Shown here: positions 46,425-55,841 of the stretch, piece after piece
Numbering within the stretch: position 1 is the stretch's first letter
Layout: every line of letters begins with the position of its first letter
Assembly (NCBI RefSeq): GCF_900188295.1
Contig: NZ_FZNM01000014.1
Span: 21,082 to 85,081, forward strand
DNA: 64,000 nt
Reading direction: 5' to 3'
DNA from: Paracoccus sediminis
GTDB lineage: Bacteria; Pseudomonadota; Alphaproteobacteria; Rhodobacterales; Rhodobacteraceae
Notes under the pieces: model-generated
Seen by the model: only the letters and a program-made list of their open reading frames with translations
Databases searched by the model: none
What the model was told of the DNA's origin: nothing
Program-made: the position numbers and the translations under genes

Positions 46425-47831
46425 ATGACAGTCAACGAGGTTTTGAAGCTGCTGAAGAACGAGGAGGTCGCCTATGTGGACGTCCGCTTCACCGACCCCA
46501 AGGGCAAGCTTCAGCACGTGACGCTGGACGTGGATCTGATCGACGAGGATTTCTTCGAGGAAGGCTTCATGTTCGACGGATCCTCCATCGCCGGGTGGAA
46601 GTCGATCGACCAGTCCGACATGAAGCTGATGCCCGACCCCGCGTCGGCCTATCTGGATCCGTTCTATGCGGAAAAGACGCTTTGCGTGCATTGCAACGTG
46701 GTCGAACCCGACACCGGCGAAGCCTATGCCCGCGACCCGCGCGGCACCGCCGTCAAGGCCGAGGCCTATCTGAAATCCTCGGGCATCGGCGACGCGGCCT
46801 ATTTCGGCCCCGAGGCCGAGTTTTTCATCTTTGACGACGTGCGCTATCAGGTCACGCCGCAGAAGGTGTCCTATCAGATCGACGCGACCGACGCCGCCTG
46901 GAACACCGACACCGAATACGAAATGGGCAACCAGGGCCACCGCGCGGCCCACAAGGGCGGCTATTTTCCGGTGAACCCCATCGACGCCGCCCAGGACATC
47001 CGGGGCGAGATGCTGTCCACCATGAAGCGCATGGGCATGAAGGTCGACAAGCACCACCACGAGGTCGCCAGCGCGCAGCACGAACTGGGCCTGATCTTCG
47101 GCGGTCTGGTCGAACAGGCCGACAACATCCAGAAATACAAATACGTCATCCACAACGTGGCCCACGCCTATGGCAAGTCGGTGACGTTCATGCCCAAGCC
47201 CATGAAGGGCGACAACGGGTCGGGGATGCATGTGAACATGTCGATCTGGAAGGACGGCAAGCCGCTGTTTTCCGGCGACAAATATGCCGACCTGTCGCAA
47301 GAGGCGCTGTATTTCATCGGCGGCATCCTGAAGCACGCCAAGGCGCTGAACGCGCTGACCAACCCCGCGACCAACAGCTACAAGCGGCTGATTCCCGGTT
47401 TCGAGGCCCCAGTGCTGCGCGCCTATTCGGCCCGCAACCGGTCGGGCTGCGTGCGCATTCCGTGGACGGAATCGCCCAAGGCCAAGCGGGTCGAGGCGCG
47501 GTTCCCCGATCCGGCGGCCAACCCCTATCTGGCCTTCGCGGCCCTGCTGATGGCGGGCCTGGACGGGATCCGGAACCGGATCGATCCCGGCCCCGCGTCG
47601 GACAAGGATCTGTACGACCTGCCGCCCGAGGAACTGGCCGAGATCCCGACCGTCTGCGGTTCGCTGCGCGAGGCGCTGGAGGAGCTGGAAAAGGACATGG
47701 ATTTCCTGCTGGCGGGCGACGTGTTCACCCGCGACCAGCTGGACGCCTATATCAAGCTGAAGTGGGAGGAGGTCTATGCCTATGAGCATACGCCCCATCC
47801 CATCGAATACGCCATGTATTACAGCTGCTGA
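46425..47831 (+). CDS. glnA: Glutamine synthetase type I
   Basis: 468-residue dodecameric enzyme that assimilates ammonia into glutamine. Motifs are [54 protein letters not shown] and the latch [10 protein letters not shown]. The adenylylation tyrosine is Y397 in [10 protein letters not shown], so the enzyme is probably controlled by GlnE. A strong terminator follows the stop and is shared with the convergent LysR gene. Confidence 0.98.
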   Translation: MTVNEVLKLLKNEEVAYVDVRFTDPKGKLQHVTLDVDLIDEDFFEEGFMFDGSSIAGWKSIDQSDMKLMPDPASAYLDPFYAEKTLCVHCNVVEPDTGEAYARDPRGTAVKAEAYLKSSGIGDAAYFGPEAEFFIFDDVRYQVTPQKVSYQIDATDAAWNTDTEYEMGNQGHRAAHKGGYFPVNPIDAAQDIRGEMLSTMKRMGMKVDKHHHEVASAQHELGLIFGGLVEQADNIQKYKYVIHNVAHAYGKSVTFMPKPMKGDNGSGMHVNMSIWKDGKPLFSGDKYADLSQEALYFIGGILKHAKALNALTNPATNSYKRLIPGFEAPVLRAYSARNRSGCVRIPWTESPKAKRVEARFPDPAANPYLAFAALLMAGLDGIRNRIDPGPASDKDLYDLPPEELAEIPTVCGSLREALEELEKDMDFLLAGDVFTRDQLDAYIKLKWEEVYAYEHTPHPIEYAMYYSC

Positions 47832-47851
47832 CAACGCGGGACAGTGATCGG

Positions 47852-47877
47852 AAAAGGCGCCCTTCGGGGCGCCTTTT
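47852..47877. terminator. Terminator shared by glnA and the convergent LysR gene
   Basis: aaaaggcgccc pairs perfectly with gggcgcctttt around the stable loop ttcg. Because both sides carry A/T runs it can work in both directions. Its last base lies within the stop codon of the LysR gene. Confidence 0.9.
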
Positions 47878-48758
47878 CATGTCAGGCGCAGCGCGGACAT
47901 GAACTCCAGAAAGCCGCGCATCGCCCCCGTCAGCAGCTTGCCCGACGGATAGACAAGGTTCACGGGCAGGTCGGGCAGGGCATAGTCGGTCATCAGCGCG
48001 ACAAGCCTGCCGTCCGCGATGTTGTCGCCGATCAGGAATTCCGGCAGCAGCGCCACGCCCCGGCCATTCAGGGCCATGGAATGCAGAAGTTCGGTGTTGT
48101 TGCTGGAAAAGCTTGCCCGGATGGGCTGGCGGATCGTCCGACTGCCCCGGCGCAGCGGCCAGGTCAGGTTGCCGGGCAGATTGGTGTAATGCAGACAGTC
48201 GTGGCGCAGCAGGTCCGAAGGCGTCTGTGGCGTCCCGCTGCGCGCCAGATAGTCCGGCGACGCCACCAGCAGGATGCGCGCCGAATGCAGCCGCCGGGCG
48301 TGCAGCGTGGAATCGGACAGGGTTCCGATTCGGATCACCGCGTCAAAGCCTTCGCCGATGATGTCGCTGGCGCCATCGTCCAGAACCACCTGAATCCTGA
48401 TGTCGCGGTATTGTTCCATGAAATCCAGCAGATAGGGTTGCAGGACTTTCAGCGTGTAAAAGATCGGGCTGCCGATCTTCAGCGTTCCCGACTGGGTGGC
48501 GGTCGTTGCCCGGACCGCTTCGGTGGCCGCGTCCAGCCGCGCCAGAACCTCGCCCAGATCGCGGTGAAAGGTCAGGCCGACCGCCGTGGGCGTGACCTTG
48601 CGCGTGCTGCGCGACAACAGCCGGACGCCAAGGTCAGCTTCCAGATCCGCGACGTGCTTGCTGCACAGGCTGCGGGAGATTCCCAGCCGCTGCGCGGCGG
48701 CAGCAAAGCTGCCCTCGTCCACGACGCTGACGAAGGTGCGAAAGACGTTGGTATCCAT
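47877..48758 (-). CDS. LysR-family transcriptional regulator
   Basis: 293-residue regulator. The N-terminal winged helix-turn-helix is at about 1-60 (FRTFVSVVDEGSFAAAAQRLGISRSLCSKHVADLEADLGVRLLSRSTRKVTPT). The rest is a periplasmic-binding-protein-like effector domain (GTLKIGSPIFYTLKVLQPYLLDF). It resembles the subgroup related to DsdC/AaeR-like regulators of small regulons, but no target is evident. The neighbour in the same direction upstream is a small secreted protein gene 78 bases away. Confidence 0.9.
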   Translation of the reverse strand: MDTNVFRTFVSVVDEGSFAAAAQRLGISRSLCSKHVADLEADLGVRLLSRSTRKVTPTAVGLTFHRDLGEVLARLDAATEAVRATTATQSGTLKIGSPIFYTLKVLQPYLLDFMEQYRDIRIQVVLDDGASDIIGEGFDAVIRIGTLSDSTLHARRLHSARILLVASPDYLARSGTPQTPSDLLRHDCLHYTNLPGNLTWPLRRGSRTIRQPIRASFSSNNTELLHSMALNGRGVALLPEFLIGDNIADGRLVALMTDYALPDLPVNLVYPSGKLLTGAMRGFLEFMSALRLT

Positions 48759-48836
48759 GCGCCATCATGCACCCACGGCGCGAAAAGGAAAACCGCCCCA
48801 GGGGTCGGGGGCGGTTCTCGGGGCGGCGGTTGCGGA

Positions 48837-49082
48837 TCAGCGGATATAGGTCGAGCGTTCGCCGGGGGCGGTGAAGTCGCTGACCGTCAGGGTGGTGTTG
48901 GCCTCGACGCCCACGCGGGCCAGTTCCGCACTGGACAGAACTTGCGCCGCCTCGACCTCGATGGGATTCTGGGCGACGACGGGGGCAGAGGGCATGTCAT
49001 GATCGACATTGCCGGTGCCAAGGGCCTGGGCCGATCCTGCTGCGAGAGCAACGGCGCCGACAAGTGCTGCAAGGGTTTTCAT
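48837..49082 (-). CDS. Small exported protein, unknown function
   Basis: 81 residues. A signal peptide MKTLAALVGAVALAAGSAQA is predicted to be cut after residue 20, leaving a mature protein of about 61 residues (ending TAPGERSTYIR) without cysteine. I do not recognise a family. ATG at 49082 has aagga upstream. It lies just downstream of the transglutaminase gene (113 bases) on the same strand, so it could be part of that operon or have its own promoter. Confidence 0.6.
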   Translation of the reverse strand: MKTLAALVGAVALAAGSAQALGTGNVDHDMPSAPVVAQNPIEVEAAQVLSSAELARVGVEANTTLTVSDFTAPGERSTYIR

Positions 49083-49195
49083 TCGTTCGTTCCTTCTGTT
49101 TCGTTTCTATGAAACAGATATAACGCACTGATAAGGAATGAATTAGACGCTCAATTATGGCTTCAGTGTTCGACGATGCTGCACAATCGCCGACC

Positions 49196-50074
49196 CTAAT
49201 CCTCGGCCACGATATCGACGCTGTGGCTGCCCGACTGCGATCCTGCCACCCGCATCGACCCCGTGACCGGGGCCACGTCGCCGTAGTCGCGGCCGTAACC
49301 GATGGTGACATGGTTCGCGGCCACGAAGCAGGCGTTGGTGGGGTCGTATTCGCACCACCCGGCCTCGGCCCCGGTCCAGGCGCGGACCCAGGCGTGCATG
49401 GCGTCCGCGCCTTCCAGCCGGGGCTTGCCGGGCGGCGGGGCGGTGCGCAGAAAGCCCGACACATAGGCCGCCGGGATTCCCAGTGACCGCAAGCCGGAAA
49501 TCATGATCTGGGAAAAATCCTGGCAGACCCCGTGCCGCCCGGCAAAGGCCTGGGCGATGGGGGTGTCCACCTCGGTCGCGCGGGCGTCGAAGCGCATGTG
49601 GCTGTGCAGGCTGCGGCCCAGGCATTCCACCGCCTCGCGCACGGTCGAGGCGTCGCCGCAGGCCGTCCGGGCAAAGACCGCAATCGGTTCCAGCAGCGGA
49701 ATCCGGGGCGAGGCGCGCAGGAAATGGCGCGGCGACTGCGGGCCAAGATCGGTGATGTCGTCCAGGTCGGCGGGCAGGCCGTCCAGCGTCGCCGACAGAT
49801 CCAGTTCCGATTCCCCGGCGTGGCGCAGCACCCGGCCCGTCATGTCGAAACGGATTTGCGTCAGCCCGGCGGGCAGGGCAAGCTGCGTCACCTCGTTGCC
49901 GAAGAAATCGATAAAGCCGCTGCGCTCGGACGGGGGCGGGGTGATGGCGATGCTGGTCTGCTGGACCTCTTGCATCCCCGGCAGGTCGGCGGGACTGATG
50001 CGCAGCAACTGCCGCCCGGCGCCTGTGGGGCGGGCAAAGTCGTAACGGATGGACAGGCGCAGGCGATACAGCAT
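49196..50074 (-). CDS. Transglutaminase-like cysteine peptidase-fold protein
   Basis: 292-residue protein. An N-terminal beta-domain (transglutaminase N-terminal type, LRLSIRYDFARPTGAGRQLLRISP) is followed by a core with the catalytic triad C184 (GVCQDFSQIMISGLRSLGIPAAYVSGFL), H227 (DAMHAWVRAW) and D244 (EYDPTN). No signal peptide is visible. Such proteins accompany ATP-grasp/alpha-E genes and are thought to cleave or transfer isopeptide bonds. Its start overlaps the stop of the ATP-grasp/alpha-E gene by one codon step (ATGA). Confidence 0.88.
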   Translation of the reverse strand: MLYRLRLSIRYDFARPTGAGRQLLRISPADLPGMQEVQQTSIAITPPPSERSGFIDFFGNEVTQLALPAGLTQIRFDMTGRVLRHAGESELDLSATLDGLPADLDDITDLGPQSPRHFLRASPRIPLLEPIAVFARTACGDASTVREAVECLGRSLHSHMRFDARATEVDTPIAQAFAGRHGVCQDFSQIMISGLRSLGIPAAYVSGFLRTAPPPGKPRLEGADAMHAWVRAWTGAEAGWCEYDPTNACFVAANHVTIGYGRDYGDVAPVTGSMRVAGSQSGSHSVDIVAED

Positions 50075-52461
50075 CAGTGGAAATAGGTCGTTGTCAGGAC
50101 ATCGGACAGCGTGGCGATGCGCCCCCGCAGCGCCCACAGATCCTCGGTCGTCAGGCCGTCTGGATCGGCGGTGGCCAAGTCGGCGTGCAGCCGCAGCACC
50201 TGCCGGGCCAGCGGCGACAGCGCGCCGTGGTCGTTGGCGGCGGGCAGGGCGTCCACCTGTTCGCGCAACCCGTCGATCTGGTGGCGCAGCGCGCGCGGGT
50301 TCATCGGATCCAGGGCCAACAGGTCGATCACCGTGCTGCGCGACGCGTTCAGCGCAAAGCGGCGGCGATGGGTCAGGATGCTGTCGCCGACCTCGATCGC
50401 CAGATCCAGGGCGCCTTCGGGGGCCTTGGGATCGCACAGCACCGCCAGCAGCGCGGCCGTGCCCATGGCGCGTTCGTGCAGCCGCCCGATGGTCAGGAAC
50501 CGCCAGCCGACGAAACGGTACATGTTTTCGTGCACCAGCCCCGAAATCCCCGCCAGTTTGCGCAGCAGCGCCGACAGCGCGCGGGCGGCGTCATCGCCCG
50601 GCGCGGCCTTTCCGGCCATACGGCGGGCGCTGCGGTCGATGTCGTGCAGCGCCGACCAGGCGTCGGGGGAAAAGCGGTCGCGCACGCTGCCGGCGCTGCC
50701 GATGGCGGCGGCAAGGTTGTCCAGCAGCTTTTGCGGGATCGCCTGCCTGGGATCCAGACCCATCTGGCGGAACAGCGGATCGACACCCGCAAGCAGGGGC
50801 GCGCCGGCCGTGCCCGATTCGGCCAGGCGCGTGTGATAGGCGCGCATCAGCCGCACGATCCCCTCGGCCCGTTCGGCATAGCGGCCCAGCCAGAACAGGT
50901 TGTCGGCCGCGCGCGCGGGCAGGCCGCCGGGGATCAGCCGCTTGTCCGCGCCATCGGCCTGGCGGGCCATGGTGATGACCGGCACCGGGGTCTTGCTGAC
51001 CACCCAGACATCGGCCGCGCCGCCGCCTTCCTGCATGGCGATGGCCGACACGTCCGCGCCCGCGCCGATCCGCGCAAACCCCCCCGGCATCACCGCCCAG
51101 CCATCCGGGACGCGGGCCAGATACACGCGCAGCGTCATCGGGCGCGGCACAAGCCGACCGGCGACCAGGGCGGGCGTGGTGGACAGGGTCACGGTTTCCT
51201 GCGCGACCAGATCGCCGCCCCGGTCCGAGAGGCGACGGTCCAGATCCTCGGGCGACAGGGCTGCGGCGCGGACAAGGTCGTCCTTGGGGTCGAAGGGCAG
51301 CCGGGTCGTCAGCGCGTCGGCCAGCACCAACCGCCCCGGATTGGCAAGCACCGCGGCGCGGGCGGTGGCAGCGCCACACCACCAGGTCGCGATATTGGGC
51401 ATGGCCAGCGGCGCGCGCACCAGTTCGGGCGCAAGCTGGGGCAAAAAGGCCATCAGCGCGCGGGTTTCCAGGATGCCGGACCCCACAGCATTCACCATCG
51501 TGACCGTGCCCGCCCGCAGCGCCGCGACCATGCCGGGCGTGCCGATGCGCGACGCCGGATCCAGTTCCAGCGGATCGGCGTAATTCCCGTCCAGCCGGCG
51601 CCACAGCACATCGACCTGCCGCATCCCCTGCACCGTGCGCACCATCAGCCGGTTCCGCGAGACGCCCAGATCGTCGCCCTCCAGCAGGGTGAAGCCCAGA
51701 TAGCGGGCGATATAGGCGTGTTCGAAATAGGTCTCGTTCATCGGGCCGGGGGTCAGGATCGCCACCCGGCGGTCGCTGTCCCGCGACGGCGGGCGCAACG
51801 CATCGCGGAAATCGCGAAAGAATCCGGCAAGGCGGTGCACGTTTTCGGCCGGGTACAGGTCCGAAAACGCCCGCGTGGTGGCAACGCGGTTTTCCAGGGC
51901 ATAGCCCGCCCCCGATGGCGCCTGGGTGCGGTCGGCCAGCACCCACCATTTGCCGTCGGGACCGCGGCCGATCTCGAACGCCAGGAAATGCAGGAAATGT
52001 CCACCCTTGGGCTGGATGCCGACCATCGGGCGCAGCCATTCCGGGTTGCCCGCGACCAGGGCGGCGGGCAACCGGCCCGAGGCGACCAGATCGTTCGGGC
52101 CATACAGATCGGCCATCACCGATTCCAGCAGATCGGCACGCTGGCGCAGGGCCGCGCCGATGCCTTTCCATTCCTCCTCGGCCAGCAGGACGGGAAGATG
52201 GCTCAGCGGCCAGGGGCGTTCGACGGAAACGCCGCCGCCGTACTGGCGGTAGAAGACGCCGCTGTCCAGCAGGTAACGGTCTGCGCGCGACAGGTCGCGG
52301 GTCAGTTCTTCGTCGGACAGCGCGTCCAGATGCGTGACCATCCGCCGCCACAAGGGCCGGATCCGGCCGTCGGGCAGGGCCATTTCGTCCGGGATGCCGG
52401 GCAGGGGGCGATAGGCCGCGGTCCGCGACGGGCCCGCCGTATGCGCCCGTTCGCCCGCCAT
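50074..52461 (-). CDS. Circularly permuted ATP-grasp (DUF404/DUF407) fused to alpha-E (DUF403) domain
   Basis: 795-residue fusion. Residues about 30-480 are the circularly permuted ATP-grasp type 2 ligase (GVFYRQYGGGVSVERPWPLSHLPVLL, WWVLADRTQAPSGAGYALENRV, ILTPGPMNETYFEHAYIARYLGF, VGSGILETRALMAFLP). Residues about 500-780 are the helical alpha-E domain (LPARAADNLFWLGRYAERAEGIVRLMRAYHTRL, HENMYRFVGWRFLTIGRLHERAM, RRRFALNASRSTVIDLLALDPMNPRAL). In many genomes these two are separate genes; here they are one polypeptide. Comparative genomics predicts a peptide or amide ligase role. ATG at 52461 overlaps the upstream stop as TGATG; a GTG one codon earlier is an alternative. Confidence 0.88.
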   Translation of the reverse strand: MAGERAHTAGPSRTAAYRPLPGIPDEMALPDGRIRPLWRRMVTHLDALSDEELTRDLSRADRYLLDSGVFYRQYGGGVSVERPWPLSHLPVLLAEEEWKGIGAALRQRADLLESVMADLYGPNDLVASGRLPAALVAGNPEWLRPMVGIQPKGGHFLHFLAFEIGRGPDGKWWVLADRTQAPSGAGYALENRVATTRAFSDLYPAENVHRLAGFFRDFRDALRPPSRDSDRRVAILTPGPMNETYFEHAYIARYLGFTLLEGDDLGVSRNRLMVRTVQGMRQVDVLWRRLDGNYADPLELDPASRIGTPGMVAALRAGTVTMVNAVGSGILETRALMAFLPQLAPELVRAPLAMPNIATWWCGAATARAAVLANPGRLVLADALTTRLPFDPKDDLVRAAALSPEDLDRRLSDRGGDLVAQETVTLSTTPALVAGRLVPRPMTLRVYLARVPDGWAVMPGGFARIGAGADVSAIAMQEGGGAADVWVVSKTPVPVITMARQADGADKRLIPGGLPARAADNLFWLGRYAERAEGIVRLMRAYHTRLAESGTAGAPLLAGVDPLFRQMGLDPRQAIPQKLLDNLAAAIGSAGSVRDRFSPDAWSALHDIDRSARRMAGKAAPGDDAARALSALLRKLAGISGLVHENMYRFVGWRFLTIGRLHERAMGTAALLAVLCDPKAPEGALDLAIEVGDSILTHRRRFALNASRSTVIDLLALDPMNPRALRHQIDGLREQVDALPAANDHGALSPLARQVLRLHADLATADPDGLTTEDLWALRGRIATLSDVLTTTYFH

Positions 52462-55400
52462 CACATCCCCGGCGCCCGGCGCAGATCCAGCGTCAGCGGA
52501 AATTCGCGGTGGATTCGTTCGGCATGGATCGCATGGCCATGCCCCGGCCTGTGGCCGTGGGGCGTGAAGCGCGCCAGACGCCGCGCCTCGGCCTCGTTTC
52601 CATTGACGGGAAAGGTGTCGTAATTGCGCCCGCCGGGATGGGCCACATGATACACGCAGCCGCCCAGCGGACGGTTCGACCAGGTGTCGAGGATGTCAAA
52701 GGTCAGCGGCGCATCGACGCCCAGAACCGGATGCAGGGCCGATGCAGGTTGCCACGCCTTGAAGCGCACGCCCGCCACCGATTCCCCCGCGCCGATGGGC
52801 GTCAGCGGCGCCGGGCGCCCGTTGCACAGCACCTGATACCGCGACGGATCCGCCGCCGACAGTTTCACCTGCAAGCGTTCGGTCGAACTGTCGGTGTATC
52901 GCACCGTGCCGCCGATGGTGCCGGTTTCGCCCAGCACGTGCCAAGGCTCCAGCGCCTGGCGCAGTTCCAGGTGGACCCCCTCGACCTCGACCTCGACCTC
53001 GCCGCAGAAGGGGAACCGGAATTCGGCCTGGGCCTTGAACCAGTCCTGCTGCATCGGAAAGCCGTGGTCCGTCAGGTCGCGCAGCACGTCGCGGAAATCG
53101 GCCCAGACGAAATGCGGCAGCATGAAGCGGTCGTGCAGCGCCGTGCCCCAACGGGTCAGGTCGCCCGTCGCGGGCGTCTTCCAGAACCGGGCGATCAGCG
53201 CGCGCAGCAGCAGTTGCTGCGCCAGGCTCATCCGCGCGTCCGGCGGCATCTCGAAGCCCCGGAATTCCACCAGGCCCAGGCGCCCGGTGGGGCCGTCGGG
53301 GGAATACAGCTTGTCGATGCAGATTTCCGCCCGGTGCGTGTTGCCGGTCACGTCGGTCAGGATGTTGCGCAGCAGCCGGTCGGTCAGCCAGGGCAGGGGC
53401 GGAGCGCCCCGGTCGGGGGCGGGGATCTGGGCCAGCGCGATTTCCAGCTCATAAAGCGAATCGTGCCGCGCCTCGTCGATGCGGGGGGCCTGGCTGGTCG
53501 GGCCGATGAACAGGCCGGAAAACAGATAGGACAGCGAGGGATGCCGGTTCCAGTGCAGGATCAGGCTGGCCAGCAGGTCCGGGCGGCGCAGGAAGGGACT
53601 GTCGTTGGTGGTTGCGCCCCCCACGACGACATGGTTGCCGCCGCCGGTGCCGGTATGCTTGCCGTCGATCATGAACTTTTCGGCGCCCAGCCGCGACTGG
53701 CGCGCGTCGTCATAGACCCCCTGGGTGATCGCCACGCAATCGTCCCAGTCGGCGGCGGGGTGGATGTTCACCTCGATCACGCCGGGGTCGGGGGCGACGC
53801 GGATCACGTTCAGGCGGGGGTCGTGGGGCGGCGCATAGCCTTCGACATGCACTTTCAGGTTCAGGCGCAGGGCCGCGGCCTCGACCGCGCGCAGCAGGTC
53901 CAGGTATTCCTCCAGCGTCGCAACCGGCGGCATGAACACGCAGAGGCGCCCGTTCTTGGGTTCCACCGACAGGGCCGTGCGGACGGTGCCTTGCAATTCG
54001 TGGGCACCCTCGCCCAGCGGATAGGGCTGGCCCTGCTGGCTGACATCCTGCACCGGGTCGTTGTGAACAAAGCTGGCCATCGCCTGCGATTTGCGCTGCG
54101 GGGCCAGCGGGGCGGGGGCGGGCAGAGGCGCGCGTTCGACGGTGGGATCGGTCGGGTTGATATAGGGATAGACCGATGGCGGTAGCCAAGGCAGCGAATT
54201 CAGCGGCAGGCGGTATCCGACCGGGCTGTCGCCGGGCACCAGAAACACATGGCCCCGCCGCAGGCGCCAGCGTTCGGAATACCAGTGCAGCCCCGCCTTC
54301 GACTGCCAGGCCTGGACCGGCAGCACAAATCCCGTGGGCGTGGTCAGGCCCCGGTTGAAGACGGCGGCGATGCGGTGGCGCGCCTCGGGGTCGTCCAGCT
54401 TGCTGTTTTCGGGTGTGACATTGGCGGGCAGGTTCGCCTCGCGCACCAGCCATTCGGCCGGGTCTTCATAGGCGGGCAGGATGTTTTCGTCGGAAACGCC
54501 CAATTCGGCGGCCATTTCCCGCAGCAGTTCCTGCGCCTGCAAGGGCGTGACCGCACCATCGTCCGTTTCCTGCGCGATCAGGCCGGGGTTCTGCCAGACG
54601 GGCTGGCCGTCGCGGCGCCAATACAGCGAAAAGGTCCAGCGGGGCAGGGTTTCACCCGGATACCACTTGCCCTGGCCGTAATGCAGGAACCCGTTCGGGG
54701 CGAACCGGGTGCGCAGCTTGCGGATCAGCACGTCGGCGCGATGGCGTTTGACGGGGCCGACCGCATCGGTGTTCCATTCGGGGGATTCGAAATCGTCGAT
54801 GGACACGAAGGTGGGTTCCCCGCCCATGGTCAGGCGCACGTCGCCGCCGCGCAGCGCCGCATCGACCTGGTGGCCCAGACGGTTCAGGTCGTCCCAGGCC
54901 TCGTCGCTGAACGGCTTGGTGATGCGCGGATGTTCGGCCACCCGGCGCACCTGCATGTCGAAGTCGAAATCGACCTCGGCAAAGCTGGCCACGCCGCTGA
55001 TGGGCGCGCAGCTGCGGTAATGGGGCGCGGCGGCCAGCGGGATGTGGCTTTCGCCGGTCAGCAGGCCGGATGTGGGGTCCAGCCCGATCCAGCCCGCGCC
55101 GGGCAGATACACCTCGGCCCAGGCGTGCAGGTCGGTGAAGTCATGTTCGGTCCCCGACGGCCCGTCCAGGGCCTTGAGGTCGGGCTTCAACTGGATCAGG
55201 TATCCCGACACGAACCGGGCGGCGAACCCCAGGTGCCTCAGCGCGTTGACCAGCAGCCAGCTGGAATCGCGGCAGGACGCGCTGCGCAGGGCCAGCGTTT
55301 CCTCGGGCGTCTGCACGCCGGGTTCCATGCGGATAGTATAGGTCGTCTCGGCCGCGATGCGGGCATTCAGCGCCACCACGAAATCGACGGTGCGGGTCCG

Positions 55401-55811
55401 GTCGCGCGGCACACTGTCCAGCAGCCTTTGCAGCAGCGGCCCAGCGGGTTCGACGGCGCGATAGGGGACCAGTTCCTCGGCCAGTTCGGGGGCGTATTCG
55501 AAGGGCCATTCCTCGGCGCTGTCCTCGACGAAGAAATCGAACGGGTTATAGACGGTCATGTCCGCGACCAGATCGACCTCGATCTTCAACTCGCGCACGG
55601 GTTCGGGAAACACGAACCGCGCCAGCCAGTTGCCGAACGGATCCTGCTGGTGGTTCACGAAATGGCCTTCCGGCGTGACCTTCAGCGAATGGGAGATGAC
55701 GCGGGTGCGCGAATGCGGCGCCGGGCGCAGGCGGATCACCTGGGGGCCAAGGACCACCGGACGGTCGTAGGTGTAATGCGTCAGGTGGTAGATGCTGGCC
55801 TTGATCGACAT
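52461..55811 (-). CDS. Transglutaminase-DUF2126 fusion protein
   Basis: 1116-residue protein. Residues 1-250 form a transglutaminase-like unit with C180 ([30 protein letters not shown]), H229 ([12 protein letters not shown]) and D245 (GLDPTSG). From about residue 300 the sequence is the DUF2126 domain with [73 protein letters not shown] and [22 protein letters not shown]2126 is predicted to be related to glutamine-synthetase-like amidoligases. The downstream gene overlaps its stop. The protein has no signal peptide. Confidence 0.9.
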   Translation of the reverse strand: MSIKASIYHLTHYTYDRPVVLGPQVIRLRPAPHSRTRVISHSLKVTPEGHFVNHQQDPFGNWLARFVFPEPVRELKIEVDLVADMTVYNPFDFFVEDSAEEWPFEYAPELAEELVPYRAVEPAGPLLQRLLDSVPRDRTRTVDFVVALNARIAAETTYTIRMEPGVQTPEETLALRSASCRDSSWLLVNALRHLGFAARFVSGYLIQLKPDLKALDGPSGTEHDFTDLHAWAEVYLPGAGWIGLDPTSGLLTGESHIPLAAAPHYRSCAPISGVASFAEVDFDFDMQVRRVAEHPRITKPFSDEAWDDLNRLGHQVDAALRGGDVRLTMGGEPTFVSIDDFESPEWNTDAVGPVKRHRADVLIRKLRTRFAPNGFLHYGQGKWYPGETLPRWTFSLYWRRDGQPVWQNPGLIAQETDDGAVTPLQAQELLREMAAELGVSDENILPAYEDPAEWLVREANLPANVTPENSKLDDPEARHRIAAVFNRGLTTPTGFVLPVQAWQSKAGLHWYSERWRLRRGHVFLVPGDSPVGYRLPLNSLPWLPPSVYPYINPTDPTVERAPLPAPAPLAPQRKSQAMASFVHNDPVQDVSQQGQPYPLGEGAHELQGTVRTALSVEPKNGRLCVFMPPVATLEEYLDLLRAVEAAALRLNLKVHVEGYAPPHDPRLNVIRVAPDPGVIEVNIHPAADWDDCVAITQGVYDDARQSRLGAEKFMIDGKHTGTGGGNHVVVGGATTNDSPFLRRPDLLASLILHWNRHPSLSYLFSGLFIGPTSQAPRIDEARHDSLYELEIALAQIPAPDRGAPPLPWLTDRLLRNILTDVTGNTHRAEICIDKLYSPDGPTGRLGLVEFRGFEMPPDARMSLAQQLLLRALIARFWKTPATGDLTRWGTALHDRFMLPHFVWADFRDVLRDLTDHGFPMQQDWFKAQAEFRFPFCGEVEVEVEGVHLELRQALEPWHVLGETGTIGGTVRYTDSSTERLQVKLSAADPSRYQVLCNGRPAPLTPIGAGESVAGVRFKAWQPASALHPVLGVDAPLTFDILDTWSNRPLGGCVYHVAHPGGRNYDTFPVNGNEAEARRLARFTPHGHRPGHGHAIHAERIHREFPLTLDLRRAPGM

Positions 55812-55841
55812 GCGCGCTGCCCCGTTGGTCTTTTTTGCAGC

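Noticed and set aside
50077..52623. 848-codon + strand open frame opposite the ATP-grasp/alpha-E gene
   Set aside because: Shadow of a conserved gene; no recognisable motifs.
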